DNA of 64,000 nucleotides from Archegozetes longisetosus (GCA_018873245.2 JAEMBT020000001.1:17920220-17984219); one strand, 5' to 3'; positions 10,713 through 22,688 are shown, numbered from the stretch's first letter. The notes: a model not told the origin generated them from the letters alone. Numbers and translations: made by a program.

Positions 10713-11414
10713 TTGGAGAGGGCGGAACAACCTTACCCACATAAAGTACAACCATACCGAATAGCACGGCACATTGATATCATGAAATATACTATGGTGC
10801 ACAAAAATTAAGACAAAGATTTTATTTTTTCTAAAAATATACGAGGTACAGACTTCTAATTATAAAAGATTTAAGCTTAAATACTTTTAATAGTTTTAAA
10901 ATAAAATATGTTATTTTAGAGTGTCACTTGCTGCTACAACCTTTTCCAACAGCACCGATAGGGCATAGATTACCGACTTGAGATAGTCTAACGATAACCC
11001 ACCCTAAGCTTATAGTCTAGAATTGATTGATTAAGAAATGAGCTTCAAAATTGGTCAATCAGTAAATAAGAAAACTGTTTTAAAGAGCTGCCATGTGGTG
11101 ATTTTTCCAAAGCATATCAATCTAGTCAGGTGAAAACCTATTAATGATATTCAGATAGATTCTTAATCATAATATTAATTCTATTAAGTTCGAAGGTCTA
11201 TTGTCTCAATATTCGTATCTAAGACGATTTTAGGCTCAAATGTACGGAATAAATGACTTATATTGTCATTTTTAATGAATTTATTGCGTACTTCTTCTGC
11301 AGAGGTAACATAAAATTTCATAATTTTTGCTAGTACTGATCACGGATATTTTCACACTTATCTAAACTTTTAGAGTAAAATTGATATAAACTGAATTGAG
11401 ATATTTTTGAAATT
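10713..11414. other. Gene-free stretch
   Basis: AT-rich. GGTGCACAAAAATTAAGACA near 10,796 resembles the end sequence of some Tc1/mariner elements, but no inverted partner was found. Confidence 0.3.
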
Positions 11415-11553
11415 GAGGATCAACCTGGGGGCTCAGCTGAAAAGCCATGAGAGATATGAGGTCCAGTTGTGCAGGCACTGTGGACCACTTTAGATTAGAG
11501 CCCATGGCATTTCAGCTGAGTTCCCAATGTTGATCGAGGGTTGATCCAACCTC
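11415..11553. repeat. Short palindromic element with nested hairpin
   Basis: The arms 11418-11451 and 11498-11535 are inverted copies (CTCAGCTGAAAAGCCATG against CATGGCATTTCAGCTGAG). The loop contains a second hairpin, GGTCCA...TGGACC (11460-11486). GATCAACC is repeated inverted beyond the right arm. No coding potential; probably a small MITE. Confidence 0.6.
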
Positions 11554-12014
11554 AGTGCCATAGTCAAACAAGGTACTTGATCTAATCATATAGTAAAAGA
11601 ATAGAGTATTCACTCTACGGAGTAAATGGAACGATATTTCAAGCCTCTGCAGCCCTCGGTTTTGGGATTGCAACTCATGTGATATATGCGCATCAAGTGT
11701 AGGTTGTGTAAAGGTAGGTTTAGACGATTAAACTTTAGTTTCATGGTTTCAAAGATTAAAGTTTCCGAAAATATTAAAAAGTTTCTAATAAGATAAAAAA
11801 GTGAAACCTATAGTTTATACAATACAATTGATGTATGAAACTTCATTTCATAGTAACCAATGAAATTTAAGCATTGAGCACATGCGTACTCTAAGCTTTG
11901 AAAAGCAAACAGCTTAAAAGTGTTCATATTTGTATTATTCATTCACGTATATTTTATTTGAAGAAGTACTCATAACTATAATAAAAATTTTCAATAATAA
12001 ACATTTCAATTGAA

Positions 12015-13245
12015 ATGTGCTCTAAGGAAAAAGCTGCAGCTATATTAGTACTTCTCCAAGAAGATCAAGTAAAAGGAGAGATTAATATGGATGAAGAATT
12101 TATTCAAACGTCGAACTGAAAAAGGACATTATGAGAACCTAGTTAAAGAGTTATCACTAGAGGATTGTGAGGACTATCGCCGTTTCTTGAGGATGGACAC
12201 TGAAACTTTCAATTTATAATCAGCGTTGTGAGATCTGATATAAAGAAAGAGATGACTTTGATGCGCGATACATTTCACCTGAAGAACGCGTCGCACTGAC
12301 ATTGAGATTCCTAGCGACTCGCGATTCGTATCAGTCTCTATCATTTGCTTTCCGTATTTCTCGCTCTATAATATCTAACATCGTTACGGAAGTTTGCGAT
12401 GCAATTTATAATAAACAAAGATTTTTATCTTGAAGATCCATCGACTCGGGAAGAATGGTACCGAATCGCACAACAATTTAATGATATGTGGAATTATCCT
12501 AATTGTTTGGGAGCCGTTTACATGTCGTTACGAATCAGCCATCACAAAGTGGTTCTCACTTTCATAATTATAAAGGAACTTTCAGCATTGTACTGATGGC
12601 AGTTGCAGATGCTGAGTATAAGTTTATTTTCTTGATGTGGGAACTAATGGTAGAATAAGCGATAGTGGAGTTTGGAATAAATGCGCCTTGAAGAATGCCA
12701 TAGAATCTGGTATACTATCGGTTCCAGAAATGAGCAAAGTAGGATCCAAATATCTCCCTTACGTCTTTGTTGGTGATGAGGCGTTTCCTCTCAAGAAATA
12801 TTTGATGAAGCCATATCCTGGTAAAGGTTTGGCCGATGAAACACGCATTTTTAACTATCGTTTAAGTAGATCCAGACGAGTTGTTGAGAGTGCTTTCGAT
12901 ATACTCACATCACAATGACGTGTCTACAGCAAACCCATTGCATTGTCACTAGAAAACTCCACGAAAATTGTGTTAGCCACAACTGTTCTTCACAATCTGT
13001 TGAGAAGTAAATCTCAAACATGTAATATCTATTCACCACAAAACATTATCGATCGAGAAGACATCATGACTGGCGAAATACAATATGGTTCTTGGAGACG
13101 AGAGGAAAATTTTGGCGGAGTTGAGTCTTTGTGTCAAATAACGTCAAATTTCTATTCTTCTGAAGCAAAGCAGATTAGAGATGGATTTACTGAATATTTC
13201 AACAATGAAGGCAAGTTTCATGCCAATAAAAGTTTGCTCTTTTGA
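12015..13245 (+). pseudogene. Harbinger (HARBI1/ALP1-like) transposase, multiply frameshifted
   Basis: The reading starts near ATG 12015 or 12091. Fragments in order: GHYENLVKELSLEDCEDYRR (12,127 on), then ERVALTLRFLATRDSYQSL, FAFRISRSIISNIV, WNYPNCLGAV, HFHNYKGTFSIVLMAVADAE, DVGTNGRISDSGVW, YVFVGDEAFPL, NYRLSRSRRVVESAF and VLHNLLR. These are the conserved blocks of the PIF/Harbinger DDE nuclease. Defects: a stop after FNL (12,217); at least three frameshifts; a TGA at 12916-12918 in the FDILTSQ block; and loss of the usual DGKH motif with the first catalytic Asp, because a short deletion follows CLGAV (about 12,518). The second catalytic Asp region (VGDEAF) is present. It cannot encode an active enzyme. 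Confidence 0.85.
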
Positions 13246-13269
13246 ATAATTAAGATGCGAATAATTAGC

Positions 13270-14066
13270 TCAAACTTTTATTAATAATAAGGATATATTT
13301 ATAAAATACTTTGGTTCAATTATAATCAGTTGAATAATAATTAGGATAAGAATGTCGTACAATAACTTGTTGAAGTTCAGCTTCACTATCTCTTTCTTAT
13401 GAGGATCGAATAGGCGAAGAGATGCTGCAAAACTACGACAAAAAGCCATTCCTTCATCGTCTTTCTCATCTGGTGTGCTAAGTATTCTGGCCGCCACTTC
13501 GAGTAGCTCTGACTTCTCATTAGAAGTTTTTCCTTTTGCGTGCATATGATATCGATGAAGAAGCAGATATGGAAGAAATAGAAGAGAAGACATGTTGTCA
13601 AGTAAAGATAGCATATTCCGTATCTTTATTGTTTTCGAAATCTAATTGTGTGTCAGTCACTGAGTTGTTCAAGTTTGAATAACATTCATCGGCGATAACA
13701 GCGTCTTTTAAGTAAAGCATTTTTTGGTAATGCTTCCATTTCGTGACATAAACATCGCCACTATCACCTGATCTCTTCGTATTCATTTTCTTGAATTCAC
13801 ACACAAATACAATCTTCAAGTTACGGATTTTTCAACAACTTTTTGGCTATTTAAAAATTTTATTTTATTAGATTAATGAACGAATGAATGAGTAACAAAT
13901 AACAATAACTCACCACTAATTCCTTCAGTATCAAGAGCTATTTCTTCCAGTTTTTTCTGACGCATTTGTTTGTTTTTATAATATAATTGGTATCTTTAGT
14001 ATTCCATAGGTGAGAGTTTTCATTAAACAGTTGGATTAATTGTTCTTGTTGTTGTGATGACCCCAT
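13270..14066 (-). pseudogene. Harbinger-associated MADF-BESS protein, decayed
   Basis: Begins at ATG 14066-14064 (MGSSQQQEQLIQLFNEN, then SHLWN), continues with MRQKKLEEIALDTEGIS, and has an apparent 66 bp intron (donor GTGAGT at 13912, acceptor AG at 13848-13847). It then reads KIVFVCEFKKMNTKRSGDSG and VYVTKWKHYQKMLYLKD, which match the latter half of a MADF domain. The distal part, MAFCRSFAASLRLFDPHKK then EIVKLNFNKLLYDI (about 13,440-13,340), fits a BESS motif. Frameshifts occur before MRQKK and near 13,600, plus a stop or frame slip after the intron. In related elements this partner helps DNA binding or nuclear import of the transposase; here that is inferred from context. Confidence 0.7.
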
Positions 14067-14403
14067 TTTTAATTTAATAAATTTAATTCAAAGTTGAATC
14101 AATTTGTTTATATTTGTTAATTGAATGTTCACTATCTATACTGTAGACTATCACATGTTTGAGACGAGAAGAGGCGTTTAGCTCACGTGTTATAAGAAAA
14201 GAATCTGATTGGAAGTTGCAATGAAACACGTTTCAAAAGTAGAACACAAGCCAACGCCTCTGAAATGCGTTTTAAGTTTCAGAAACTTATTTCAAATTTC
14301 ATAATGTTTTGAAACGTTAAGTTTAGACATCGCAATTAATTTCAAAAACCAAAATTTCAAAAAACCATGAAACCTAAAGTTCAATCGTCTAAACCTACCT
14401 TAA

Positions 14404-16017
14404 AGCTTTACCAAAAAAAAAACTAAAAAAATTTTATAAAGTTGAGATTATCTGAGCTCAATTAGGGTCTCCCTTTATCCATTAGCCGACAACTGTGCTG
14501 TTTAAATTTTAAGAATTATGTGAAATATTGTGCTGTGTGTGCTATTGTATTAATTTGCATATAGGAAGCATTTGTCTAGTTAACTTAAGTATACGATTGA
14601 ATAAAGATAACTACTTAAGTGAATAATTAATCATTTATTTATTAATTAGATAATGCACTACAATCAATAAATGTTAAATCGAATTTTTATCAGGTTTATT
14701 AAAGAAAAATTTATAAAATAATTACTTGAATTATATGAATGTTTATTAAATTATTAAAAATGTCACATGATGTTAATTATGTGAAACTTTCTGCAAATTA
14801 TGTCTGCTCTTATCTTTAGTATTATTAGGAATCTCTGAATTTTTAAGCTTAACATGAAATCGAATGAAAATATAACATAGTAAAGAAGTGATGTTTTGAG
14901 AAATATTCTCTCGGTGACATGATGGAATGAAACTTAAGTCAATAATTTATAAATAACGTCCATCAACTTATTTCTCACAAGTGGATGAAAGATATTTTCG
15001 AAATTCCCGTTGATTGAATTTACGATAAATGTTACAGTTTCTGAAACTTTAGGGGTGGAATAATAAGGTGAGAATTCTCATTATATTTGTTGAAATTCGT
15101 GAAAATAGTGTCTTCCCGGAAAATGATATTTGTTGTCCCAATTAAAGCTGAATGATATGAGCTACATTTGATGTGAATGTACGGCGTAAAATGTAACCAG
15201 AAATGTATGAATTAGAATTTTTGGCGATTATATCATCCACTTATTGATGGTGTGATGATGGGAATGTCATTAAGTTTACGTTATGCATATTTGATGTGGA
15301 TCTTTCCTTTGAATTTGAGTTTAATGGTTGCGAGTCGAATATGTGACAGGAGACAATCATTATCCCTATCATAATTAGTATTAGTTGGTGCAGATGCGAA
15401 ATTATGAGTAAGAAGTGACTTAAATGCAGATATGAACCGTTCAATAGTTTATGTAAATGAACATCCTGCTTTTTCACGCATGATAGCAAATGAGGTTTCT
15501 ACAAATTCCTCTTGGATGTGAAGAGTAAGAATATGTTCATGTTTAGCTTGTGATAACAAATCATTGAAAAGTTAAAGCATGGAACTAATTGAAAGCAAAA
15601 TCCGTTTCTATAAGACGAATCGTACATTTTTATGACCACTATAGTATTCGAATTCCTTTATGAATCTTCTATTGTTCATGAGAAACTGAAGTTCATTATC
15701 GAGGCCTATCGCAGTAGAATATTGCTTTCCGTTGCGATTACTGGGAGACGAACTATTAAGGAGTCAAATATTTTTAAGCTTCAAGGGATTATGGCCAACG
15801 ATTACTTGATAAACTTAAGAGTCAAAAAGTCTTAAAAGTCTAACGCCACGCACCAATTATGACATTTATATCAATTCATAAATAATCACGGAATTTCAGA
15901 ATTCGGAGATTTTCATTTTTTTCATTTTTAGTAAGCATCAAAACAGAATTTTCAGCAATACATAGAATATCTCATTACTATATTTAGGAACATATCAAAA
16001 TATTAATACACAAAAGA
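14404..16017. other. Gene-free stretch with weak coding-like traces
   Basis: Mostly AT-rich. A minus-strand run at about 15,590-15,470 (FVETSFAIMREKAGCSFT before a stop) and a plus-strand run at 15,632-15,835 ending KLQGIMANDYLINLRVKKS look coding-like in codon use. Neither could be assigned to a family. They may be remnants of further transposons. Confidence 0.3.
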
Positions 16018-16077
16018 TATCGGAAAAATAGCGTTAGGGGACACCATCATTAAGGGACAGTATGTGGTATAAGAATA

Positions 16078-16157
16078 GACATTCATACAAAAGTCTATCA
16101 TATTCGATGACGTCCCAATAAAAGGAGTCGAATATTATGAACTTTTGTATGAGTGTC
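16078..16157. repeat. 30 bp-arm hairpin inside the nested TIR element
   Basis: The arms 16078-16107 and 16128-16157 are inverted copies (GACATTCATACAAAAGT against ACTTTTGTATGAGTGTC) around a 20 bp loop. It lies just inside the left outer TIR and is absent from the right end. Confidence 0.6.
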
Positions 16158-16220
16158 CAATTTATTTCAAAACTAGTACTATTAAAGTTTGAGAAAAGCT
16201 TTTATTTAAACAAATATCTA

Positions 16221-16497
16221 CACTGCCGACCATAAGTAACTCTACCCCTTTAACTTTTGATAGAACTCTGCAATTATGTAATTTTGTGTGCATATTGAAG
16301 TATCAAAATGCTGATCATGGACCAAATTTCATGAATAATGGTAATGGTAGTGATAATGAAACTCAGAGTTGAGTGATGCTACATTCGTAAAATTTGGTCC
16401 GTAATCAGCATTTTGATACTCAATTTGTATATAAAATTACATAATTGTAGAGCTCTATCAAAAGTTAGAGGAGTAGGACTACTTATGACAGGTAGTG
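16221..16497. mobile_element. Tc1/mariner-like MITE (277 bp, TA-flanked)
   Basis: It starts CACTGCCGACCATAAGTAAC and ends with the inverted counterpart (…CTTATGACAGGTAGTG), flanked by TA at 16219-16220 and 16498-16499. Almost the whole length is palindromic: TATCAAAATGCTGAT…GGACCAAATTT in the left arm matches AAATTTGGTCC…ATCAGCATTTTGATA in the right. A TA target and CACTR ends suggest Tc1/mariner mobilisation. It is nested in the 16,018-18,086 element. Confidence 0.75.
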
Positions 16498-17148
16498 TAT
16501 TTTTAAAGTATTTTAAAATATAAAATAAACTATAAATGCGAAATAATTTGCCAAAATATACTCTAAAAAATTCATTAGGAAATTGAGAATTTTATGGAAT
16601 GAATCGATGGAAAGTGAGATTTGATAAATAATTTTCATCAAAAGTATTGTACTCGCAATGAATCATTTTAATTAAAAATATTTTTTAAAACTAAATTTTC
16701 AAAATTTTTAAATTTATTTAATTAAATCAAAATTAGTGAAATTACTTTAATGGGATAAACAAAAATCTAAACTTGACTAATAGTTTTAAGACAAGACTTT
16801 TTGTATTAATTTTCTTTTAACTGAATAAAAATGTTCATACACACAGACCTTTTGCTTCTTCAAGTCCTCGTCATATTGATCTTCTCCTTTGGCATAATTT
16901 AATTATAAATCCAAAAACAAATGACTCAAATAAAGACTAGTATTAAGTTATATTTCAGGCTGACTATAGACTGACGAGGGAGGGTATCGATGTGTAAATC
17001 TCAGAATTTGATAAAATTTCCTTTACAAGCTAATTTCAAGGCGCTGATTACGAATATAAAGTTTATTTTTGCGTAAAGTGAAATCTACATACATTTTGAA
17101 CAGTTTCCTAGTAGCCATTGTTCTCAATATTAATAGTAATCAAAGATT

Positions 17149-17172
17149 GAGAGAGAGAGAGAGAGAGAGAGA
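17149..17172. repeat. (GA)n microsatellite
   Basis: A run of GA dinucleotides of about 24 bp. Confidence 0.9.
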
Positions 17173-18135
17173 AATGTTTATGATAATGAATACAAATTAA
17201 AGTTTATCTTAATATTAGATAATTTAATTTGACTTTTGGTCTCTTTTGTTGTATTGACTCAACTCTTAAACAGTTTTGGGATTAAAACAAATAAAGACAA
17301 CATTTTTGTCAACAAAAGATTAATTCATTGGTATCTCATTTCAGAACTGATTTCTTTTATTGATTTCTTATTCTCAACCGAATGGTTGAAATTTCAATAA
17401 TTCAAATAACATTTCGAGAGTTCATAGACTTCTGCATCGTTTAAACCTTAATTGAAAATCTTTTAGCCCTTTTTCAAGAATTTATTAAGGGCTTGTTAAG
17501 AACTTTAAACATCTTATTAATTAATAAATATAAAACTAATTATTAGACGATAAAATAATGTTGGCTTCATTTCAAAAATAATGGAAAAGACCATGAGTAA
17601 TAGTTGAATTAACCTTTTTTGAAAGAAATATAATTAATAGAAAAGATAAGAATTGATAATATGATATCTTTCTCTTAGAGAAAACTCTTAATCAATATTG
17701 ATACTATTACTTTGATCTCAATCTTAAATTCGAGAATATAAATATCTGTTTTACTTTAAATGAGCAAACTTATTACCAGGATTGTTCTCAGTGTTCGGAA
17801 AGTGTTTTTATTACTTGTAGCTGGTGTATAAATCCTCTTTGATTTACACATTTCTTTATAAATTACCAATTTTGTTGTGATTTTCAGTGCTAAATTTTAA
17901 CTTTACGCAAACATAAACTTGATATTCGTAATCAGCATATTGAAATTAGTTTGTAAAAATTTTTTTATTAAATTCTGAGATTTACACTTCGATACCCTTC
18001 CTCGTGAGTCATCCCAAACTTAGAGGCATGGCTTTTGTTTACAGCGTCCCTTAATGATGGTGTCCCCTAACGTTATTTCTCCGATAGAATGAAATAATTG
18101 TTAAAAATGAATTGTGGTGCAGTAGTGTAAGCCTA

Positions 18136-18728
18136 GTTTCAGACTAGTGAATGAAAATTTGGCAAATTCTCATTCCATTTCCATTTCAGTCCATTGAAGT
18201 AAGTTATCATTCCATCCAATTCCATTCCACGCTTTCTAACGTGATTCCAGGTCCATTCCAGTCCATTCCATGATATGGTAGGTATTTTTTAATTTGAAAG
18301 TTGCATTTGCTTATCTAATATCGAATTACAGTATTTCAATGTATAAATCATTAATTGCTATTGATATTGAATGCGCTTTATTTTAGTTTCCTTTGTTTCC
18401 TCCAAATATTATACAAATTGTGATTTTAAGTATATTTAAAATGCCTGAAAACACTGGATCAGAAGTAGACATCATTCAGAAAAATTAAGAAGAAATCATT
18501 GAACTTATGGCAAAAGATTCGATAGATAAATATATTTAATGTAGGACTGAAACTTTTCATTCCATGAAATTCCGTGGAATCCATGAAATTTTCCCTATTC
18601 CATCTCCATTCCAACTCCACTGAATTTTCAATTTTCCAATCCATTTCCTTTCCATTCCATACAATTTTCTCAATTCCACATTCCATTCCACATTCCATGG
18701 TTTCCATTTTCATTCACTATTTCAGACC
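18136..18728. mobile_element. Short TIR element rich in ATTCC repeats
   Basis: The ends are inverted: AGTTTCAGACTAGTGAATGA at 18136 and, on the complement, GGTCTGAAATAGTGAATGA ending near 18,727. Both ends lead into imperfect arrays of ATTCC/CCATTCCA units (18,170-18,265 and 18,560-18,710), with an AT-rich centre. No coding capacity; the minus-strand ORF here is only a translation of the repeat (MECGMECG). A non-autonomous element with subterminal pentamer arrays is the best reading. Confidence 0.55.
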
Positions 18729-18880
18729 ATTAAGATGAGTGTATGCCGAATTCGGAACGGCCGCAATTTCTTCAATCTAATTACTCAATTCAATAAATTC
18801 ATCATTAGATGTCGCCTCTTCTTTGCGTTCACTTTTTAACATTGGTTTCAAGTACCTAATATTTCTCATAATCTTTGGGT

Positions 18881-21540
18881 TCTATGAAGTTTTACCATAC
18901 AAACAACTATTTCTTTCATTAGTTATTAATAGATTGAATCTTATCTGTAATCCCCAGCCCTATTCTCATCTCAAATTCTAACCTCTTTTAATACTAATAA
19001 TGAATTAATCTATCATTTATTGACTTACTGTTAATATTTACATAAAATGTTCTCATTTTAATAGTATTGGGATAATCTATATTTGATTATAACTGAGTGA
19101 TAATCGATTGAGAATTTAGATAGAAAGTACAAAAAACTAAGTATGAAATGGATAATTAACTATTTTCTAATTTGATTCTTATTTGTTTTTGATTTTAACA
19201 TTGGCATGCAACTAAGACTAATTTTATTTTTTCTATCTTAACTTGTAATTAATTCGTTATTAATAACTCAAATAGTAATTATAATTAAAGATCACTTCGA
19301 AAGTTGTGGATCAGACGATCGATTGAATAGCGAAAAAAGTGATATTAACAAAATGAAAATATAAATTAAGTAAAATAAAACAGAGTAAGGGATGATAGAA
19401 ATTATATAAAAAGATCATTTCTACGCACTAAACGACGGACCAATGGACGACATTTTTAGGTTTTTTCTACAAACCACATACAAGTCATATCAACCACATA
19501 GTAGTTGATAGTATACTAAGTTTACTTGAAGAGTTTTTGAACAACTATGTTTATGCAAGTTAATTTTATGATAAGCCACTGGACTAAAAATCAAAATTCG
19601 GGTTTTGATCTTTGGGATTAACCTTCCACTTATTGAATGTAGACGACAGACACTTGTATAATATGATTTTACTAGTCTGTAATCAATAAATGTGTTAACT
19701 TAATATCTCATTTACTCTTCATTTGCTAACATCTGTAGTTATGCACTTTTCTTAGTAGAAGTTTATTCACTTTTTTAGACTTTAGATCTATTTATCATAC
19801 TAACTTGTGTCACGAATTTATGATAAGCTTTTGAAACTTGGCGAACACCTCGTCTTAAACCTTATCTATTGGTAAACACTTGATCGTAATAATAATCTCA
19901 GATTTTTTAGTCAAAATTACTAATTAATTATGAATAAACCTTTATTAGGTTTATGAAGATGTTTTTTAGTTGATATAAAAATAAAGCAAGTTTTCATAAG
20001 TGAAGTTTTCAACTTATATTTTACTGTTTTCACACCACGATAGATGTCTTTACTGTTAGTCTATATTTTAGTCTAAGCAAATGCTCTCACTTTCTGCTCT
20101 CATCTTTTAACTTATCTTTTACCTTCTCATAATTCTAACTATTTACCGCTTATCTCTCTGTTCGTTCAAGTTTTTTATTCCTATTACTATTCCTATTACT
20201 TATCGATCTTTAGGTTTGATCCAGGTTAAAGTCTAAATTCTAGAAATGATCACTTTGTGTCCTATTCCTCTTCTTTTATTTTATGTCTCAATTTGAATTT
20301 AATTTTTAGGTTAATTAAATACTTTAAAATATGATTGACTCCTACCTTAATCAGCATAAGAGTGAAAATGGATCTACTTGTTATTTTCTGCTCAATTTAT
20401 TTGATTTCTATTCCAATATTACATCTTGTAATCTAATTCTGGTTGAAAAACGAAAAGTTTCTGCTCTATCATATGACGTCATATCTTACGAGAAGGTGGA
20501 GTCAATTTGTTGGCAAGTGTTTATGCTAATGAATGACTCTATTATTACATCATATCATTTTATTTGTTAACACACATGCTTGTGAAATTTGCTGTTGCTA
20601 GACATTTTTTCGTTTTTTGTATTAATAGGATCTCTTTTTTTGCTAACTAATTCTTTACATCAGTTACTAAACTCTCTGTTATTTTACATTCAGTTACTAT
20701 ACCTTCAGTAACCCCACTCTCAGTTATCTAACTCTCAGTTACCATATTCTTATTTACCTAATTGTCATTGCAACCTTACTTCTTTTACCATTTCTACAAA
20801 ACTCGTTAACCTATGAACCAGTCAACAGGTTAGATGCATGCATAAAAATGATATTTTGGTTAACTTATAGCGGATTAGAATTATCAATTTGAATAACACG
20901 ATTATGTCTAGTCAACATTGTATTATTGAATTTTTGCTTAATCAGACTCTTTAAATTATTTTCACTCACTACAATCCATTTGTAATATTAACTATAAATT
21001 ATCCCAAAAGTTTTTCATTTTATTTATTAATACTATTCTGTCCCATATTTGAAGTTTATTCGCGAATATAAGCTATGTGTAAACTTCTGCATTATTACCT
21101 TTTATAGTCAATTTAAACTTATACTTTTTTCATACAATAAAGTCTATGATTTAATCGAAAAATTAATGCATTTTAGTTGGCTATGAATATTATACATTTT
21201 AGAAATAATAACAAACTATTTTCATCAATTACGTAACAATAGATTATGATATCTTTTATAATACTGAGGAAAAACTTACTAATCATTTCAACCGTTTCGG
21301 CATTTTTCTCACTAAAATAGCTTTACTATCACTTTTAACTATTTTTGTTTCATTTTCCGCTTTTTAATCTATAGGTAAGATACAATCAGTTACTATCTAA
21401 AATATTATTTTAAGATTAAATAATTTATCGTTTCAAATGTTTAGTACGTTTTTATTCAATTACTTGTTGCAAAATCTAAAGACTTTAAGGGATATAACGA
21501 AATGAAAAAATGAATAAATAGTTTCTGAAAGAAATTTCTA
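18881..21540 (+). pseudogene. Shortened, decayed duplicate of the PTDSS1 locus and flanks
   Basis: Same-orientation similarity to 1,370-8,560. Segment 18,881-19,485 matches 1,370-1,972 (upstream region and start of exon 1). The copy of the exon 1 start near 19,288 has lost its ATG context and contains indels and stops (GATCGATTGAATAGC), though TTTTCTACAAACCACATACA survives at 19,465. Then the match jumps to 4,405-5,120 (19,519-20,215), so exon 1 membrane segments and exons 2-5 are deleted. After unmatched sequence (20,215-20,580) similarity resumes with 7,368-8,560 up to 21,540. The Merlin-like element is absent from the copy. It cannot make PSS1. The unmatched part includes a 79-codon ORF (20,331) of no recognised family. 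Confidence 0.75.
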
Positions 21541-22688
21541 AGTTGTAGGACATTGATTAGTGAATCTTATGCATTTGGTTGAAAACTCACCAACTTAGCT
21601 ATCATAAAAAAAGATTCAGTTATCGATTTTGAAACATATTTTCGAAACACGAATTAATATTAAGACAGGTGCGTGTCGTATGACACGTAATCATATTTTT
21701 TCTACTTAGATATCGATTAAATTTCAAATGAAAAATACAATTTTTAACCAAATCATCATTAGTTGTCTGACAAAAGTTTTGGTGTAAAAGTTGACATATA
21801 TTAATGGTACATTTGAAAATGATTAAATCTTTTTCATATTACACTTAATTTTAGATTTGCGATTTTTTCAATTATCAATTCAATTAACTTTACAAAGTTT
21901 AAAGTAATTAAAAGTTTAGTATAATTATAAAATCAATTATAGAATTTGTCAGAAATAAATATTTCGATTTAGTGTTCAGTTGTAAAGTGGTCAAAATTGG
22001 CGCTACAATAGTGTGCAATAGACACCATCTTTTAGCTGAATACACCATCTTTTAGCTCAACTACATAATAGTAGCGACATAGACACAAATTAATCAGAAT
22101 CTCATAGCTAATCATGTTTATATTTACTGTTGATTGAAAGGCTTGTGTTTAGTTTAATTTACTTATGTATATAAAGCAGATATGCTCTATAACAGCTGTT
22201 CAGTCCTGACTATTATTGTGTGACTTATACTCTTTAATATGTTTTTTCATTCGTATACATCATAGTCTAATATAGTTATGTTTAAATAAGACTGTATTAT
22301 ACATTTAAGTCTACTACTTTATATATACTTCTCTCTACTACACACTAGTAACATTGATGTTATAATTGATTTATAACTTTGATATTATATATATTTGACA
22401 GCTATTTTATGTTTATAAAGTGATTCACTGTTCTACCTGTTATGAAGTAATACTTTATATATGCGTGTATGTCCTATTGATTATTTATATTAATTAATTA
22501 ATTATTATTATTATTATTATTATTATTTTTATTTTTCTTATTTTTATTATTATTAGTGAACCTTAATATCGACTAAGAACAATCTTATTATCATATTTGT
22601 TTCACTGAAACTTATACGTTAAACATTAATTCACTACAAGTTATATGTTCAATATTAGTTCATCGATATATTCTTCATTCAATTTAAT
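21541..22688. promoter_or_regulatory. Upstream region of the MBOAT gene
   Basis: AT-rich with no gene. It holds a direct duplication of ACACCATCTTTTAGCT (about 22,023 and 22,043) and an (ATT)n microsatellite at about 22,497-22,530. The promoter and 5' UTR of the gene starting at 22,689 should lie at its right end; no core promoter motif is convincing. Confidence 0.35.
22497..22530. repeat. (ATT)n microsatellite
   Basis: Tandem ATT units, followed by T-rich sequence up to about 22,555. Confidence 0.85.

Larger units (their letters stand above)
11712..14400. mobile_element. PIF/Harbinger transposon with TAA target duplication
   Basis: The terminal inverted repeats begin AGGTAGGTTTAGACGATT at 11712 and end with its complement at 14400. 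Similarity extends about 45 bp inward (…CTTTAG…TTTCATGGTTT). The flanks are TAA at 11709-11711 and TAA at 14401-14403, a 3 bp target duplication as expected for PIF/Harbinger. It contains two genes: a DDE transposase on the plus strand and a MADF-BESS DNA-binding protein on the minus strand, converging near 13,250. This two-gene plan is standard for Harbinger elements, although many carry a Myb/SANT-type partner. Both genes are broken, so the element is dead but its ends are well preserved. Confidence 0.9.
16018..18086. mobile_element. Non-autonomous TIR transposon with nested insertions
   Basis: The ends are inverted copies over about 41 bp: TATCGGAAAAATAGCGTTAG from 16018 continues with GGGACACCATCATTAAGGGAC, and its complement ends at 18086 with three or four mismatches. 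A second pair of inverted repeats (about 120 bp) lies at 16,976-17,095 and 17,890-18,006 (GTGTAAATCTCAGAATTTGA and CTGATTACGAATAT are shared). The original TIRs were therefore probably much longer, with the left one split by about 900 bp of later insertions. No transposase was found. Target duplication was not identified. Confidence 0.68.

Noticed and set aside
18459-18713. 84-codon minus-strand ORF
   Set aside because: Translation of the ATTCC-rich repeat (MECGMECG pattern).
20331-20570. 79-codon plus-strand ORF in the duplicated block
   Set aside because: Balanced composition, but no family, no splice context and no counterpart in the original locus; not enough to call a gene.
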